Below are positions 11,256-23,126 of a stretch of DNA of 64,000 nt, piece by piece. The position numbers were made by a program, and so were the translations under genes. The stretch is from positions 8,465,537-8,529,536 of the forward strand of contig NC_058155.1 of NCBI RefSeq assembly GCF_011075055.1, given 5' to 3'. A model generated the notes under the pieces. The model was not told where the DNA came from. It did not search any database and saw only the letters and a list, made by a program, of their open reading frames with translations. The number at the start of each line of letters is the position of its first letter. Positions within the stretch are counted from its first letter, which is position 1. Source of the DNA: Mangifera indica. Taxonomy: Eukaryota; Streptophyta; Magnoliopsida; Sapindales; Anacardiaceae.

Positions 11256-13186
11256 ATGGCTTCCATCTCCCAAAATCTCCTCCTGATACTCACAACAGCA
11301 GCCCTCCTTTCTTCAACACAACAGCAACATGTACAAGAACCAGAAGCCATAACTCGCTTCAAACAATACTTACGATTCAAAACCGCCCACCCTAATCCTA
11401 ATTACACCGCACCCGTCTCCTTCCTCATCACCCAAGCTCAATCCATCGGCCTCCAATTCAAAATCCTCGAATTCGTCCCCAGCAAACTCCTCCTCCTCTT
11501 AACTTGGCCGGGCTCCGACCCTTCTCTCCCTTCTATACTCTTCAACTCCCACCTCGACTCCGTCCCCGCCGAGCCCGACAAATGGACCCACTCTCCTTTC
11601 TCCGCCTTTCACTCCCAAGAGACCGGCCAAATCTTCGCCCGTGGTGCCCAGGACGACAAGTGTATCTCTATGCAGTATCTCGAAGCCATCCGCAACTTGA
11701 AACTCATTAAAAAGTTCCAACCGACCAGGACCGTCCACGTGTCCTACGTCCCGGACGAGGAGATTGGGGCGGTCGATGGGATGGCGAAGTTCGTTGAATC
11801 GGTGGAGTTTCGAGAGCTGAATGTGGGGTTTGTGATGGACGAAGGACAAGCTTCAACGAACGATGAGTTTAGAGTGTTTTACGCCGACAGATCGCCTTGG
11901 AATTTGAAAATTAAAGCCGTGGGTTCACCGGGGCATGGCTCTAGGATGTTCGATAACAGTGCTATGGAGAACTTGATGAAGAGCGTTGAAATGATCACTA
12001 CATTTAGAGACACCCAGTTTGATGAGGTTAAGGCTGGAAAAGCGGCGAATTCCGAGGTTATTTCGGTCAATCCGGTTTATTTGAAAGCCGGGACGCCATC
12101 ACCAACAGTGAGTATTTGAGTCAAACCTAAAAAATAAAACTGGACTTCATCTATGCCAGTCCAAATATGCAAAAGATATTCTGGTTAAAGCCAACATGCA
12201 AAACTCAAAGCCCTGCAACAAAATTGGTATCAATGTTTGATTTTGTGAAGATGATGTTAATTGTTTGTGTAGGGCTTTGTAATGAACTTGCAACCTTCAG
12301 AGGCCGAAGCCGGGTTTAATATCAGGTTGCCACCAACAGCTGACCCCGATCTTATGCGGAAGAGAATTGCAGAAGAATGGGCTCCAGCGACAAGGAACAT
12401 GACTTATGAGGTTAGTGTTGCGGTTTCATCAATTTGGATTTTGTACATGTTAATGTGGATATCGAAATCAAAATGATTTTTTTTCTTAACTGATGGGGTT
12501 TATGTAAATTGAATGTTAAAATATGTATACATAGTTTTGTTGTATTTATTTTTGTGGTGAACTTCGAACAATTTGCATCACTTTTATGGGAAGTGGTTTA
12601 TTTCTTTATCAACTGCCTCCTAAATAGTATTTACATGATTTTAAACACTCTGTGAAGTTGGTTGATTTCAATTTTTTAAGTATACTATTTTCCTCCCTTT
12701 GTTTTCTCTGTAATTAACTGGATCTAAATGGAAGTTTGTGTTATTTACTCATATTACGACAGATAATTCAGTTAGGACCATTAAGGGATTACAAGGGGCG
12801 CCCTCTAATGACCCCAACAAATGATTCAAATCCTTGGTGGTCCGTTTTCAAGCAAGCTGTCACAGCAGCTGGAGGAAAAATTGCAAAGCCTGAAATTTTG
12901 GCTTCAACTACTGATGCACGATACATGAGACAGCTAGGGATTCCCACTCTTGGTTTCTCTCCAATGTCAAATACTCCTATCTTGTTGCATGACCATGATG
13001 AGGTTTGTCTGATTGCCAATCTATCTTTACGGTGCCCTTTCCATCTAGTGCTGATAGTGTTTCCTACCTTATTCTATCTTGCAGCATCTGAAAGATACTG
13101 TGTACTTGAGAGGAATTGAGATATATGAATCTGTTATCAGCTCTTTGAGTTCTTTTGTGGAAGCAGCTCAGGAAGCTTCTCAATAG
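11256..13186 (+). CDS. Aminoacylase-1 (peptidase M20 family)
   Basis: There are four exons: 11256-12107, 12273-12410, 12763-13002 and 13085-13186, all joined in phase 0 at GT-AG introns, giving 443 residues. Aminoacylase-1 removes the acyl group from N-acyl-L-amino acids using a two-zinc centre. Visible M20 landmarks are NSHLDSVP (His99 and Asp101), ARGAQDDK (Asp133/134), PDEEIG (catalytic Glu168 and Glu169), MDEG (Glu196), the dimerisation-domain phrase GSPGHGS, and LLHDHDE (His406/408) near the C-terminus. The length matches the family. Residues 1-24 are hydrophobic and look like a secretory signal peptide, suggesting endomembrane entry. The start chosen is the first ATG in a good context before that signal. 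No disruption was seen. The next gene downstream is the ERF factor on the same strand. Confidence 0.93.
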
Positions 13187-14343
13187 ACTCGTCATTCAGA
13201 CGTCTCAGTATTTGTTAATGGGGAGGGTTTGATCCATAAGCTCAACTTAATCTGGAGGTGTTTTCCCGATTAGTATGGTTATGCTTGCACTCCCCCCAAA
13301 TTGTTATTCTTGTAACATTATATGATTTGGTTGCTGTCTAGATCTTAGATAACAAAAATTGCTCTATTGGCTACTGCAGAATTGTCTGCTATAATTAATA
13401 ATAGCATTAGTTCATCCTTCAGCAGTTTATGTGTCATGTTATGATGTCCTTTCCAGAGGACATCCTTAAGTAATATGAACTTGACTATCGTTCCTTCAGC
13501 ATGATGACACATATGAATTGTGATGCTACAATTAGTATGCACTTGCACATCAACCCTACCGATACCTGTATAATTGATCCGAATTGCTTGTGTACTGTTA
13601 GGTACCTGGAGAAATTTTGGCAGCAACTCCTCTGTATAATCATACTCTCAGCAGAGAAAATTATGTAACTCACACTTCTGTAATTTTTATCCCAGCAATA
13701 CAGTAATGGTTTCTCTACTCTTTCTTCTCAAGCAACCACAACACAACTCAATTCATCAATTCAAACAATAAACTCAGGTTGGATAAAACAGTGCAAAAGT
13801 TGATCAATACAAATTCATCATTTCATTCTGGAAAATGGGTGCAATTTACATCAGTTCGTTACACCACTTGATTCAACAAAATAAGAAAAACAAAGAGCTG
13901 ATCAACTACAAACAGAATGAAAATCCCAGCAAATTTTCAGGAAATTCGAGAGGCCTAGATCTCTCCCCTAAATCTCCACTTTTCCTTCTGAATTTTCTGA
14001 TGTCCTCCACACACATGCTTTCTTCTTTTTGTTGTCCATAACAGCCAAGTCTCCTCCTGCAGTGACACATTTCTCCTCTGGTTTTGGTGGTCTAGACCAT
14101 TGTGAATTTGCTATTTGTTTTAGTCTCAAGCTGCTATGTGTATCAATTTTGTTGCTGCCAGCTGTGTCATTCCTTCGGGCCTTCTTCTTGCGAGAGACAT
14201 AAATTCGGGACCTAAGATGGACATACACGCCAAAACTGGGTTTTGCTCCTGTCTGGTTCAGCAAATAACACCCACACCACAGCCATAAACACACCAGCCT
14301 AAGCACACAGTTTCCACCACTTTTTCATCTTTCACCCTAAGGA
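13187..14343. other. 3' flank of the aminoacylase gene and spacer
   Basis: This probably includes the 3' UTR. A minus-strand open frame at 13968-14306 is basic, has no recognised domain, and is not supported as a gene. Confidence 0.45.
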
Positions 14344-14741
14344 TGTATTCCACTAGCCAACCTTATCATTCATACGATCACCCATTCTCACCAACATGGC
14401 AGCCACCAAACCAGCCACTGCCCCCACTACCCAGCCAGCCAAACCACCTTCCAAAGCTCCATCTTAGGACAATAGAGTTCGAGTAACCAGCTCAAAATCC
14501 CACTTTAGCTTGGACCAAGTTACTTGCACTCTTAAGGGCGATGTGCCAAAGCTAGTTATCGATGACGATGTGATCAATGAGATTGCCGCATTATGGACCC
14601 GGTCCCGAAGAGTGTCGATGTAACATTGCTGTTTTCAGGCCCTATTTTGCAGATTAAAGGTGCTTTACCATGTAGTAATTACGTGACCGTTTTGGAGCCA
14701 TGATTGTATATAATATTCATTTGTAAATCCTATCATACATA
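14344..14741 (+). pseudogene. Broken coding-like fragment, origin unknown (possible viral relic)
   Basis: Two overlapping open stretches start at ATG 14344 and ATG 14396. The second begins with a Met-Ala-Ala-Thr and Pro/Thr/Ala-rich run, is cut by TAG at 14466-14468, and then stays open to about 14622 (including CTLKGDVPKL and INEIAALW). A third stretch in another frame runs from ATG 14595 to TGA 14702. The composition changes sharply from the AT-rich surroundings. A Pro/Thr-rich head followed by a short helical segment recalls filamentous plant-virus coat proteins of the alphaflexivirus type, but this is an impression only. It could equally be a decayed host exon. As it stands it is interrupted and cannot encode an intact product. 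Confidence 0.25.
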
Positions 14742-16396
14742 CAATGACTACGATTCATATTACAAATTTTACATATGTTTGTTAGAGAAATCAAATACAT
14801 GTTCTAATAATGTCATTAATTCGTTAACAAAATAAAAGCCGACACACCCCATGTGAATTGCAAAGGAAATCAATCTTTTTTCCATTTCTTTTTCCAGTCA
14901 AATGCTTTTCCAATGAAACCAGAGATAATATTTAAAACCATGGCTACCTGGAAAGTGGAATCCCATGGTCTTAAGCTTATTTCCAAATCATACAAGAAAT
15001 CTAGCTACTAATTAATTATTACTGCAGATCTCAATATCAAATGGAAAACTGAACACTACCCTTTTGATATTATCAGGTAAGTTAAGAATTTAAATCCTAA
15101 AATATCATCAGGATTTAAACTCATATTCTCCTGAACATAGATTCTTTTTATTGCAACTCAACAACCTTTGAGGGCATATTGTAGTTGTAGTTGTTGAAGT
15201 TATTTTCCTGCAAGTTTCTCTTATCTTTTAACAGAAAATATTAAAGAGATTTGATTCCTAACCCCACATGGATCTTGCCTCTTCATCCTCCAGCATACAT
15301 ATTTGAAGCCTTCTTCGCAGTTTCGCCCATCCTCACTTCACCATTTCCCCCATATCTCTCTATCAATCGCAAAGTGACGCCTCGACAAACCGACCCTACA
15401 TCCCGCTGGCAGGACTCAACATTCTTCTAATACGGACGCCACATTCCTTATTTTATTTTACTTTGAGTTACATGCGAGGTACGGCAGCTCGTGAGTTCGG
15501 AGATTGTCTTTCTAATGTAAGATTAAACTACTCATATTCCCATCAATATATCTATATATTCAATCATCTCATCAAATGCATTTAGACTTTTGAGTACTAA
15601 AATAGCGATAGATAAAGATATTATATAAATATGATATATCGTACTTGATATATAATTCATTTAGAATCAAATTTACTGTTGATACAGTAAAATTGTCTCT
15701 TTTTTATATGCTTCCAAAATAATAATAATATTTTGATAAAGGATTATTACGTGTGCATTGAGAAGAGAAACTTATCCTGGTTTTATAGTAGTTCATGAAT
15801 ATATGTTTAACAAAAGTGAATTCCCACTGTTTAGAGTCTGTCGATGAAAGTCCCCCGGCTTCTAGTTTTTACACAGTTTGAAACTGACAGGATCTAGAAA
15901 CTAGCAAACAAAGTTTTCCCATTTTAATTACAATTTTATTAATTTTCACTAAGTATTGTTAACTAAAGTCATTGTCACAGCTCACGGCTGTGCCTCTTAA
16001 AAGCATTAGGTCAACCAAGTGGTGCCATTGGCAAATTTACCATATTATTAAAATGAAACTTCCTTCTCATTTTCGTAAGCAAAGTCCTCAGAAAAATGGC
16101 AGATTTTATTATGAAAAAATAAGGCTGTACATGTCGCCTGAACATGTGATGAGTAGCAAAATAACATCAACAGAATGCTTAATCAGACCGACAAAGCCAC
16201 CTGATAGAATATTTATTCATAGTAACGTGTAATTATTTTAGAAACATGGCGGTCTAATTTTAAGAAGGTATAAGATGCCTTATTGTGATTCTTATAAAAA
16301 ATTTTTTGGTTGTGTTCCCACAAGAAGGACAGATGAGGGATAGGGCTTGTACGGATTGCCTAAACTATTCTTTTGAGATGCATATTATTTATTGAA
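14742..16396. other. Spacer, nothing recognised
   Basis: The sequence is mixed, with a slightly GC-richer patch near 15250-15520. An open frame at 15972-16232 has no domain. Confidence 0.5.
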
Positions 16397-16605
16397 TTAG
16401 AGTTAAATTTAAAATAAATCAAATTTGAATTTGGATCAACTCAAATTTAGCTCAGTTTGAGAGACTCTGAATTTGATCTCATTGAATTTTTTTTAAAGTT
16501 GTTTGAGTTCAACTCATTTAAAAATTATTGATTAAAACAATATCATTTTAAGTAATTTAAGTTGATTTTTTCATGTTTATGAGGTTTACTAATAATATAC
16601 AATTC
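16397..16605. repeat. Truncated hAT-like MITE relic
   Basis: It begins TAGAGTTAAATTTAAA, includes AACTCAAATTTAGCTCAG and AAAACAATATCATTTTAAG, and matches the first half of the 333-bp family. The right half is missing. Confidence 0.4.
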
Positions 16606-18020
16606 AAACGCAGGCTCAATAATAGTAAACTCTCGTAAAAGAAAGTAAAAGAAAGAGACCGTATTTTTAGGAACACGATGAATAAAATCTTTTTTATTTT
16701 TTTATAACCCAAAACCTGTCTATATTAATTGAATTCATCTTCTCCCTAATAGTTTAATGCTCTATCATTCTTCTTAACCCTTAGGGTCTAAAATTTTCTG
16801 AAGTATCGTTTAAAGCTAAGCTATTTTTTTAAGCATTAATTTTGACAAATGAGATATAGATATACAGCTGTTTCTTACCAATCTAGCAGATGAAGAAGAG
16901 GCTTCTCGGAAGCTCATTCAATATTGGGAAAAAAAAATTATCTAAAGGCAAACGTTGAAAAGTTTGAATGCACCATCACAGTCACAATCACAATCACAAC
17001 CAGACACATATCTTGTCGCATATCTCATCCCACTCCTGCCATGAAAAAGTAACACGAAATTTGACCATTGAATTGCTTCTGAAATTCTTCATCCTACTCT
17101 CAGTGAAACAGAAATTAATTTTAATGATACTTCTTGAACTTAGTCCACTGGGGACTTGGTTAACTCTATCAAAAAAATAGTTTAATCTTCAACTTTCACT
17201 AGCATCAATAGCCTTTTCATGAATTTCTGCAGGAAAGTTGACAAAAACCATTTAACAAAATGAAAAGGTAGAAGTGTAGTTAGTTCCATTCCAAAAAATA
17301 ATATCCGGTTTAAATGGGATTTTTTAGACTTTTCAGAATGTGAAAACTAACTATGAATCTGGTTTCAGTGTCTGGCTTTTGACCACATCAGTCAAGATTA
17401 TCAAGTTGGTATTCTCTGAAAGATTTGAACCCAGACTCTTTCCTCCAAGTCACGCACTTTCACCTTCCAAACCACTCCTTGGCGGCCCATTGGCAATATT
17501 ATTTTCCAAAGTAGTTGCTTTTATTAGCTTTTGCTGTAGCACAGAGAATCCGGTTGAATTTTTCACGAAAAGATAGAAATTGTGAGCACTGTCGATTCAT
17601 GAAGGCGTCAGCAACTTTGCAGAAAAATGTCATGGAAAGAGACAGCTGAGCATAATTTATGAGACCTGTTATCAGTAAGAGAAAATGACAGTTTTGAATG
17701 AGGCCCATAACGCGGTTTTAGAGCTGCGAGACAGAGCAGCAACAGCTGTTGTTCTACAAATTATGAATTATAGCTGCTCACTGTTTGACTGCGCGTGTTG
17801 ATGTTGAGTTTTCTGTTTATTGATTATGACTGATTTTTGAATCACTTTTCTTAGTAAAATTGGGTATATAATTTTATATATAAATAATAATAATATTTTA
17901 TTATATTAAATATTATTTTATTTTTAATTATTTAATCATTATATGATACGTTATAAATTAAGTATAAAAATTTTATAGATAATACTATTTAAAATAAAAT
18001 TTATAACCAAACAACTTCTC
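16606..18020. other. Spacer, nothing recognised
   Basis: It contains a short CACAATCACAATCACAA tandem run near 16980. Open frames at 16968-17180, 17340-17576 and 17499-17708 have no domain. Confidence 0.5.
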
Positions 18021-18024
18021 TTTT

Positions 18025-18452
18025 CACCTAGATGGATTGGTTATTTTTTAAATTAAGTAGAATTCAAGTTAAAAAAAATTTAATTCGATCTAATTGACAA
18101 GTTAAATAAATAATTCAATTCAATTTAAATTTACATGGTAACTTAACTAAAGACATATCAAATAACTGTCATCAAAATATTACTATTTTATCAATTATTA
18201 AATAAAATGATGTCATTTAATTAATAAATAACAAATTTAAATTACGAATCTAAGCTATAAATTTGAATCATAAACTTTAGCTGAGTTTTAAACTTCAAAT
18301 TGAAAGATTGAATCGAAATTAAGTTATCCTTAACTTTGATTTAACCAAAATTGAATCGATTTTGAATCAAACTATTTATTATTTAAATCAACCTCAACTT
18401 TAAAATGTTCAAACCCAACTCAATTTATATTCACTCCTACATACTTGTTCGA
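18025..18452. repeat. hAT-like MITE relic
   Basis: It starts near TAGATGGATTGG and ends near ATTCACTCCTA. It contains the family centre AAAATGATGTCATTTAATT and repeated GAATTCAA/TTGAATC units in place of GAGCTCG. No target duplication could be matched. Confidence 0.4.
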
Positions 18453-18581
18453 TACTATGTTCATTTTGCTTTTTCCTCAGAAGTTACACTGGAACTTTAA
18501 TTTCTTTACTTTCAAATTGTGTTATAAATTGGTGTGATGTAAACATAGCAGCTCAACAAAACATTCTACGTCCAACCTTAA

Positions 18582-19045
18582 GGGTATGCTTGGTTAGGGG
18601 CATTAAAAATTGTTCGGATAATCTATCTTTTATTACTTATATTACTTTGTTTAATTTATAAATAATAAAATATTTAATAGTGATATAACAGATAATATAG
18701 AAGGTAATCTGATTACTACATCTATCTTAGGTATTAAAAAATTATTAAGATAATCTTTATCTTATTATAACTAATCTTTATTTATTAATTTTTTTAAGAT
18801 AAAAATAATCTTATTTTCAATTAATATAATAAATAACGTAAAAAAATATTTTATAATAATTATACTTAAAAATATTTAAATAAAATAATATATTAATATT
18901 TGTTTATTATCTCTAATCAAACATAATAATTATTTATATCTATTAAATTTATTAAATATAAAAATAATTTAGATCTAGTAATCTTTCAGATAATTTATTC
19001 ACAAAATAATTATTTAATTTTAATAATAAAATATTTTTCTTAAAA
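18582..19045. mobile_element. Tourist-like MITE, copy 4
   Basis: It starts GGGTATGCTTGGTTAGG after TTAA. Its interior follows copies 1 and 2 in order (GGATAATCTATCTTTTATTAC, CAGATAATATAGAAGGTAATC, CATAATAATTATTTATATC). The right end near TTTTTCTTAAAAGC is worn. It lies about 400 bp before the ERF TATA box and might contribute regulatory sequence. Confidence 0.6.
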
Positions 19046-19434
19046 GCTTTAGTCCTAATTTTTAACCAAAGAAGTATGGTGCTTTTGACCGTACATGTTG
19101 TTTGGTCTTCTCAAAACCTAGGCAGCAGCAAGTTGAAAATTCTATGATGATTTATCAGCGTTTATCTATGCACGTGAGTTGAGTTTAATTTTTGGTATTT
19201 GATTCTTGCGTTCTCATTTAACCAGACTATTCATACATTATTTGTTTTTTTATGAACAAATATAAATGGATCCAACAATTAGCTGGACTGATTTTACTGT
19301 CGTTGGAGAATCGTGCCATTTTAGAAGCAAGCAAGAAGCAACAATTGTCCTTTTATATAACCAGAAATATCTGTCATCCATTTTAGTATTCACACTGTTC
19401 CTTGACTAGGGGCCTTCTAACTCGAATTCCCATC

Positions 19435-19442
19435 TATAAATA
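19435..19442 (+). promoter_or_regulatory. TATA box of the ERF gene
   Basis: TATAAATA lies 73 bp before the start codon, placing transcription start near 19465-19472 with a pyrimidine-rich leader. The spacing and perfect consensus make it credible. Confidence 0.6.
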
Positions 19443-19514
19443 CCAGCCTTCTTCCTCTTTCCCATCTTCAGTTCCTATCTCAGTCTTTTTGTTGATCTTA
19501 GTATTATTATAACA

Positions 19515-19902
19515 ATGGTGAAAACTGAGCAGAAGATTCAACAGGATCCAGTATCAAAGGCAGTGCCGTCAACATCATCTTCATCGAGCAAGAAGAAGAA
19601 GTACAAGGGAGTGAGAATGAGGAGTTGGGGTTCATGGGTGTCAGAAATTAGGGCGCCAAATCAGAAAACAAGAATATGGTTGGGCTCTTATTCTACACCT
19701 GAAGCCGCAGCTAGGGCTTATGATGCTGCACTGTTATGCCTCAAAGGCTCTTCCGCAAATCTTAACTTTCCCATCACTTCTTCTCATTACATTCCTGACA
19801 CCGTTTTGTCTCCTAAGTCCATTCAAAGAGTAGCCGCAGCCGCTGCAAATAGTGAAAATGCCACCACCACCACCACTAACCCACCAAAATCACCTACTCT
19901 TC

Positions 19903-19933
<31 letters not shown>

Positions 19934-20201
19934 ATCGTCTTTAATCTCATCTCCGTCAATGTCCTCCTCGGCGTCTGATCAACTAATGGATGATGATGTC
20001 TTTTTATTGCAACCCTTTGAGCAGACCTACAATGAAGCCTCCATTTCCATGATGGACCCGCTTCCATGGTATAACTTTGATGGGATTCAATCACCCAAGT
20101 ACGTTGATCAAATGTTCAGCAGCGTCTCATTATTTGACCTTCCTCCAACGATCGATGACTTTTTGGATGAAGCAGATATTCGTTTGTGGAGCTTCTGCTA
20201 G
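19515..20201 (+). CDS. ERF014: AP2/ERF transcription factor, ERF014-like (DREB/ERF group III)
   Basis: This is one intronless frame of 228 residues. A single AP2 DNA-binding domain spans residues 30-87, opening with [17 protein letters not shown] and including the [16 protein letters not shown] helix region. The [21 protein letters not shown] form is typical of the ERF012/013/014 subgroup, with Val and Glu in the recognition strands as in DREB-type factors. After the domain come [13 protein letters not shown], also typical of ERF014, a long serine tract encoded by TCT repeats (about 19905-19945), and an acidic tail ending DIRLWSFC, a probable activation motif. A basic KKKK run before the AP2 domain may act in nuclear import. 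Family members bind GCC or DRE-type elements; the targets here are unknown. The gene lies between aminoacylase and the YbaK gene, as does At1g44830. Confidence 0.9.
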
Positions 20202-22189
20202 CTGATCAATTTTTAATCCATTGAAACTCATTCATGATCTTCAGTTGTTAATTGCTTGAAGAAGACATAACTGACAATGACCTAAATTCATATTCTTATA
20301 TTATTAAAAAAAAAAAAAAGTCTATTTTTGAGTTAGTAAAAAGAAACCCACTTGGAGATGAGACATTTTTTTGGACTCTTTCATGTGGGTTTCTGCGTAT
20401 TATATATATATATTGCATTTACCAATTATTCAAAGTGTTCAATATGTCAATGTTATCCATGATGGTCTTTTGTAACGTAATAAAATGTAGAATTATTTCA
20501 ACTATCCCATTTTTTTTTTTTTATTAAACTGATAAATTTCTGAATTTAAGATAGTTAGTTGGATTAGTAAATCTCTGAGTTTATAGGATAAACTCTATGG
20601 GGTCTGCCTATCTCATGTTTAATTATGCGGTTTTACATATCTATAATAAATGCCATTGTTTCATTTCTCTCGTGCCTCGGAAGATTTTGGTTTTGGCAAG
20701 CCTTAGTCTTTTAAGGTGTCAGAAATGCCAACTTGACTTGGGACAAGTACCACAGAGGCGTGGAAACTTGAAACCATTCGCAGCAGTGTTTTCCCAGTTG
20801 GAGTTGCCATAAAATACCAATGTATAAACTCAGATGATTTGTCACCAACAAAAAGAAATTTAATCAAGATCTACTTTCCCTTCTTGATTCATTAATTAAT
20901 TTAACCATTTTTAAACCATGTTATATAATTTTAATATACCTTTTATGTATTATAGGAATATAGTAAGACCTTAATTTGATATCTATTTTATGATCATCCT
21001 AATCTTAGAATCTTAATCTCTCTAATTTATGTTCATTGATATTCTTATATAAAAAGCAGTTCAAATTCAAAGAAATATTACATCAAAATCATTTTAATTC
21101 AAGTAAATAATATTTTATTTAAACATATGAAATGTCTTTTTGCAACGATGAATTTTATTTTGTTATAATTAATTTTGTCATGGGAATGATTTATTTACAA
21201 TAAATATATAGTAAAATGAAAAATAAAAACCCCAATTTTCCAGATTGATAGTACAAAATCTGTTTAAAGGCTACAATTTTCCAGAAATTCTTAACACAAT
21301 CATCTCTTCGCACTCTTGACCAGAAAGATTAAAAATGGTAACCCTTTTATGAATAATTTAATGATTTTCTAACCAGTCACTGCCATGGAAAATGACAAGT
21401 CCCATCAAGTTCGTTTACATCCAGTAGTTCGACGGCAATGTTCAGTCTTCCGAAGCCAAAACTGAACCTGGTCAAGACTCAGAAGTCTGGACCGTCGGTT
21501 CAAGCCGGGATTCGCACATGCACAGTCGTTTTGTGCAAAAGGGTACTAAGGCTGAGTGGGGATGGGGTCCCATTCTCCATTGTTTCTTCTACATTGAATT
21601 CGGCCTCTTGAATGTTGTTCTGGTTGGGTCCACTCTGTTGAAATTGAGATGTGGCCCCATCAGACGCGGCGGCTGGGCCCCTTTGGATTACGAATGACGA
21701 CGACCCCACTCACTTAGCCATGAAGTTGTTGATAAATATTAGCACATAACAATGCTTAAATAAATCTAATGTAACAGTTTACAACATGTCATGTGCATTT
21801 CAATAATTAATCTGTCCAGAGTTTTCATTTTTTTATACATTATTGCCCTGAATTTGTTCATATTTGAATAAATCCAATCGATTTTTCTTGGGTCAAATGC
21901 TGTGTAGGATCTATTTGTATTCAAGTGTATGTAATACATTTGATAGCACTTTTCTAAAGTATTTTGATTCCATATAGTTAAGGTTTGTGTAGGACAAATA
22001 TGTCAATTCTGTAATTCAAAACATAGCAAATTATGCATCTAAATTTGAAGAATTTACCTACTTTGATTCTTCGTTGGATGATCCATAACGTATTAATCAT
22101 TATCCATAACACGATTTGCTTTTATATACAATAAAGATTACATATTGTCTTCTGTATTTTTGTGGCTCTGTAGCAAAACAGCAGTTTAT
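20202..22189. other. Spacer with a GC-richer island at 21400-21720
   Basis: A minus-strand open frame of 69 codons (21709-21500) lies in an island clearly richer in GC than its surroundings. It has no recognised domain. It could be a small gene, an exon or a transposon fragment. The rest is AT-rich and unremarkable. Confidence 0.35.
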
Positions 22190-22450
22190 CCTTGTTTTTG
22201 TATAATTTGCATGTTTGCAATGATAAACGAGTGACTATTTTTGGGTCAAATAGATTTTTTTTTTTTGGGTACAGGGAGGAGATTTTTTTCTACGGGGATA
22301 GGGAGAAGATTTTTCTCTATGAACAGAGAACGAAAATCATTTTCATCCCTATAATGGGGACGAACAAGGGACGGGGATTGATAAACCCTGTGGGGACAGG
22401 GACGAGGATTGAGATCCCCTCCCCACCCCTCCCCGTTGCCATCCCTAGTC
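22190..22450. repeat. G-rich interspersed repeat (minus orientation)
   Basis: Read on the minus strand it begins CTAGGGATGGCAACGGGGAG and continues with GGGG/CCCC-rich phrases of the type GGGGACAGGGACGAGG. This resembles a dispersed plant repeat with GATGGCAACGGGG ends. A related, more degraded copy lies at about 30795-31150. An open frame at 22192-22476 is an artefact of the repeat. Confidence 0.45.
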
Positions 22451-22675
22451 CAACTATCAAGCTAATTGTCCAATAATCATAGGTAGTTTATGCAATTGAG
22501 TCAAGTCGACTCGTTATGAATAGACTTAAATCCAATAATTTGTTAAAACTAGTATACTATGAATAAAATTATGTATACAAATAAATTTTATTAATTTATC
22601 TATACACTCTGATGTATCAAAATGTGATTAGATAATGTAATTATTTTCTTTTTTTGTCATTTCAAAATAATTTAA

Positions 22676-22885
22676 GGCCAAAAGATCTATTCCCACCAAA
22701 GGCTTAGTCTATTGACAAAGTCATACCCTCTATCTTTGGAAAATCTAAAGACCTACCAATTAATTGTTACTGTTAAAAAATCTATTAGTTATAAGTTTAT
22801 AAATGATATTTAATCAATAATATTAATTATTCCCTTTTTCCCCCATTTAATTTAAAAAATATACAATTACCCCGTATAAGTATTT
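22676..22885. repeat. Mutator-like foldback element, truncated copy D
   Basis: The left terminus GGCCAAAAGATCTATTCCCA and the adjoining AT-rich arm are present. No right terminus was found before the next gene, so the element is truncated. Confidence 0.5.
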
Positions 22886-23126
22886 AGCCATAATTTAATC
22901 ACATACTCTACATATTGGGCCCAAACTAACAAGTTGGATACAAGAAGTCCAACATCAACGCCCTAAATAAACCACCCGATAACCCACCGAGTTTAGTCAG
23001 CATAGAGCCGAGCCAACGTCACTCACAAAAACGACAGGACCTGCAATTTTTGTGCGACGTTTCGTTTGTTTATGCTAACTCAAATTTCGCGAACTCTTTA
23101 GCTTTGCTTCAATCCACAATTTACTA

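Noticed and set aside
11499..11849. Minus-strand frame opposite aminoacylase exon 1
   Set aside because: It is a shadow frame; the plus-strand product carries the complete set of M20 metal ligands.
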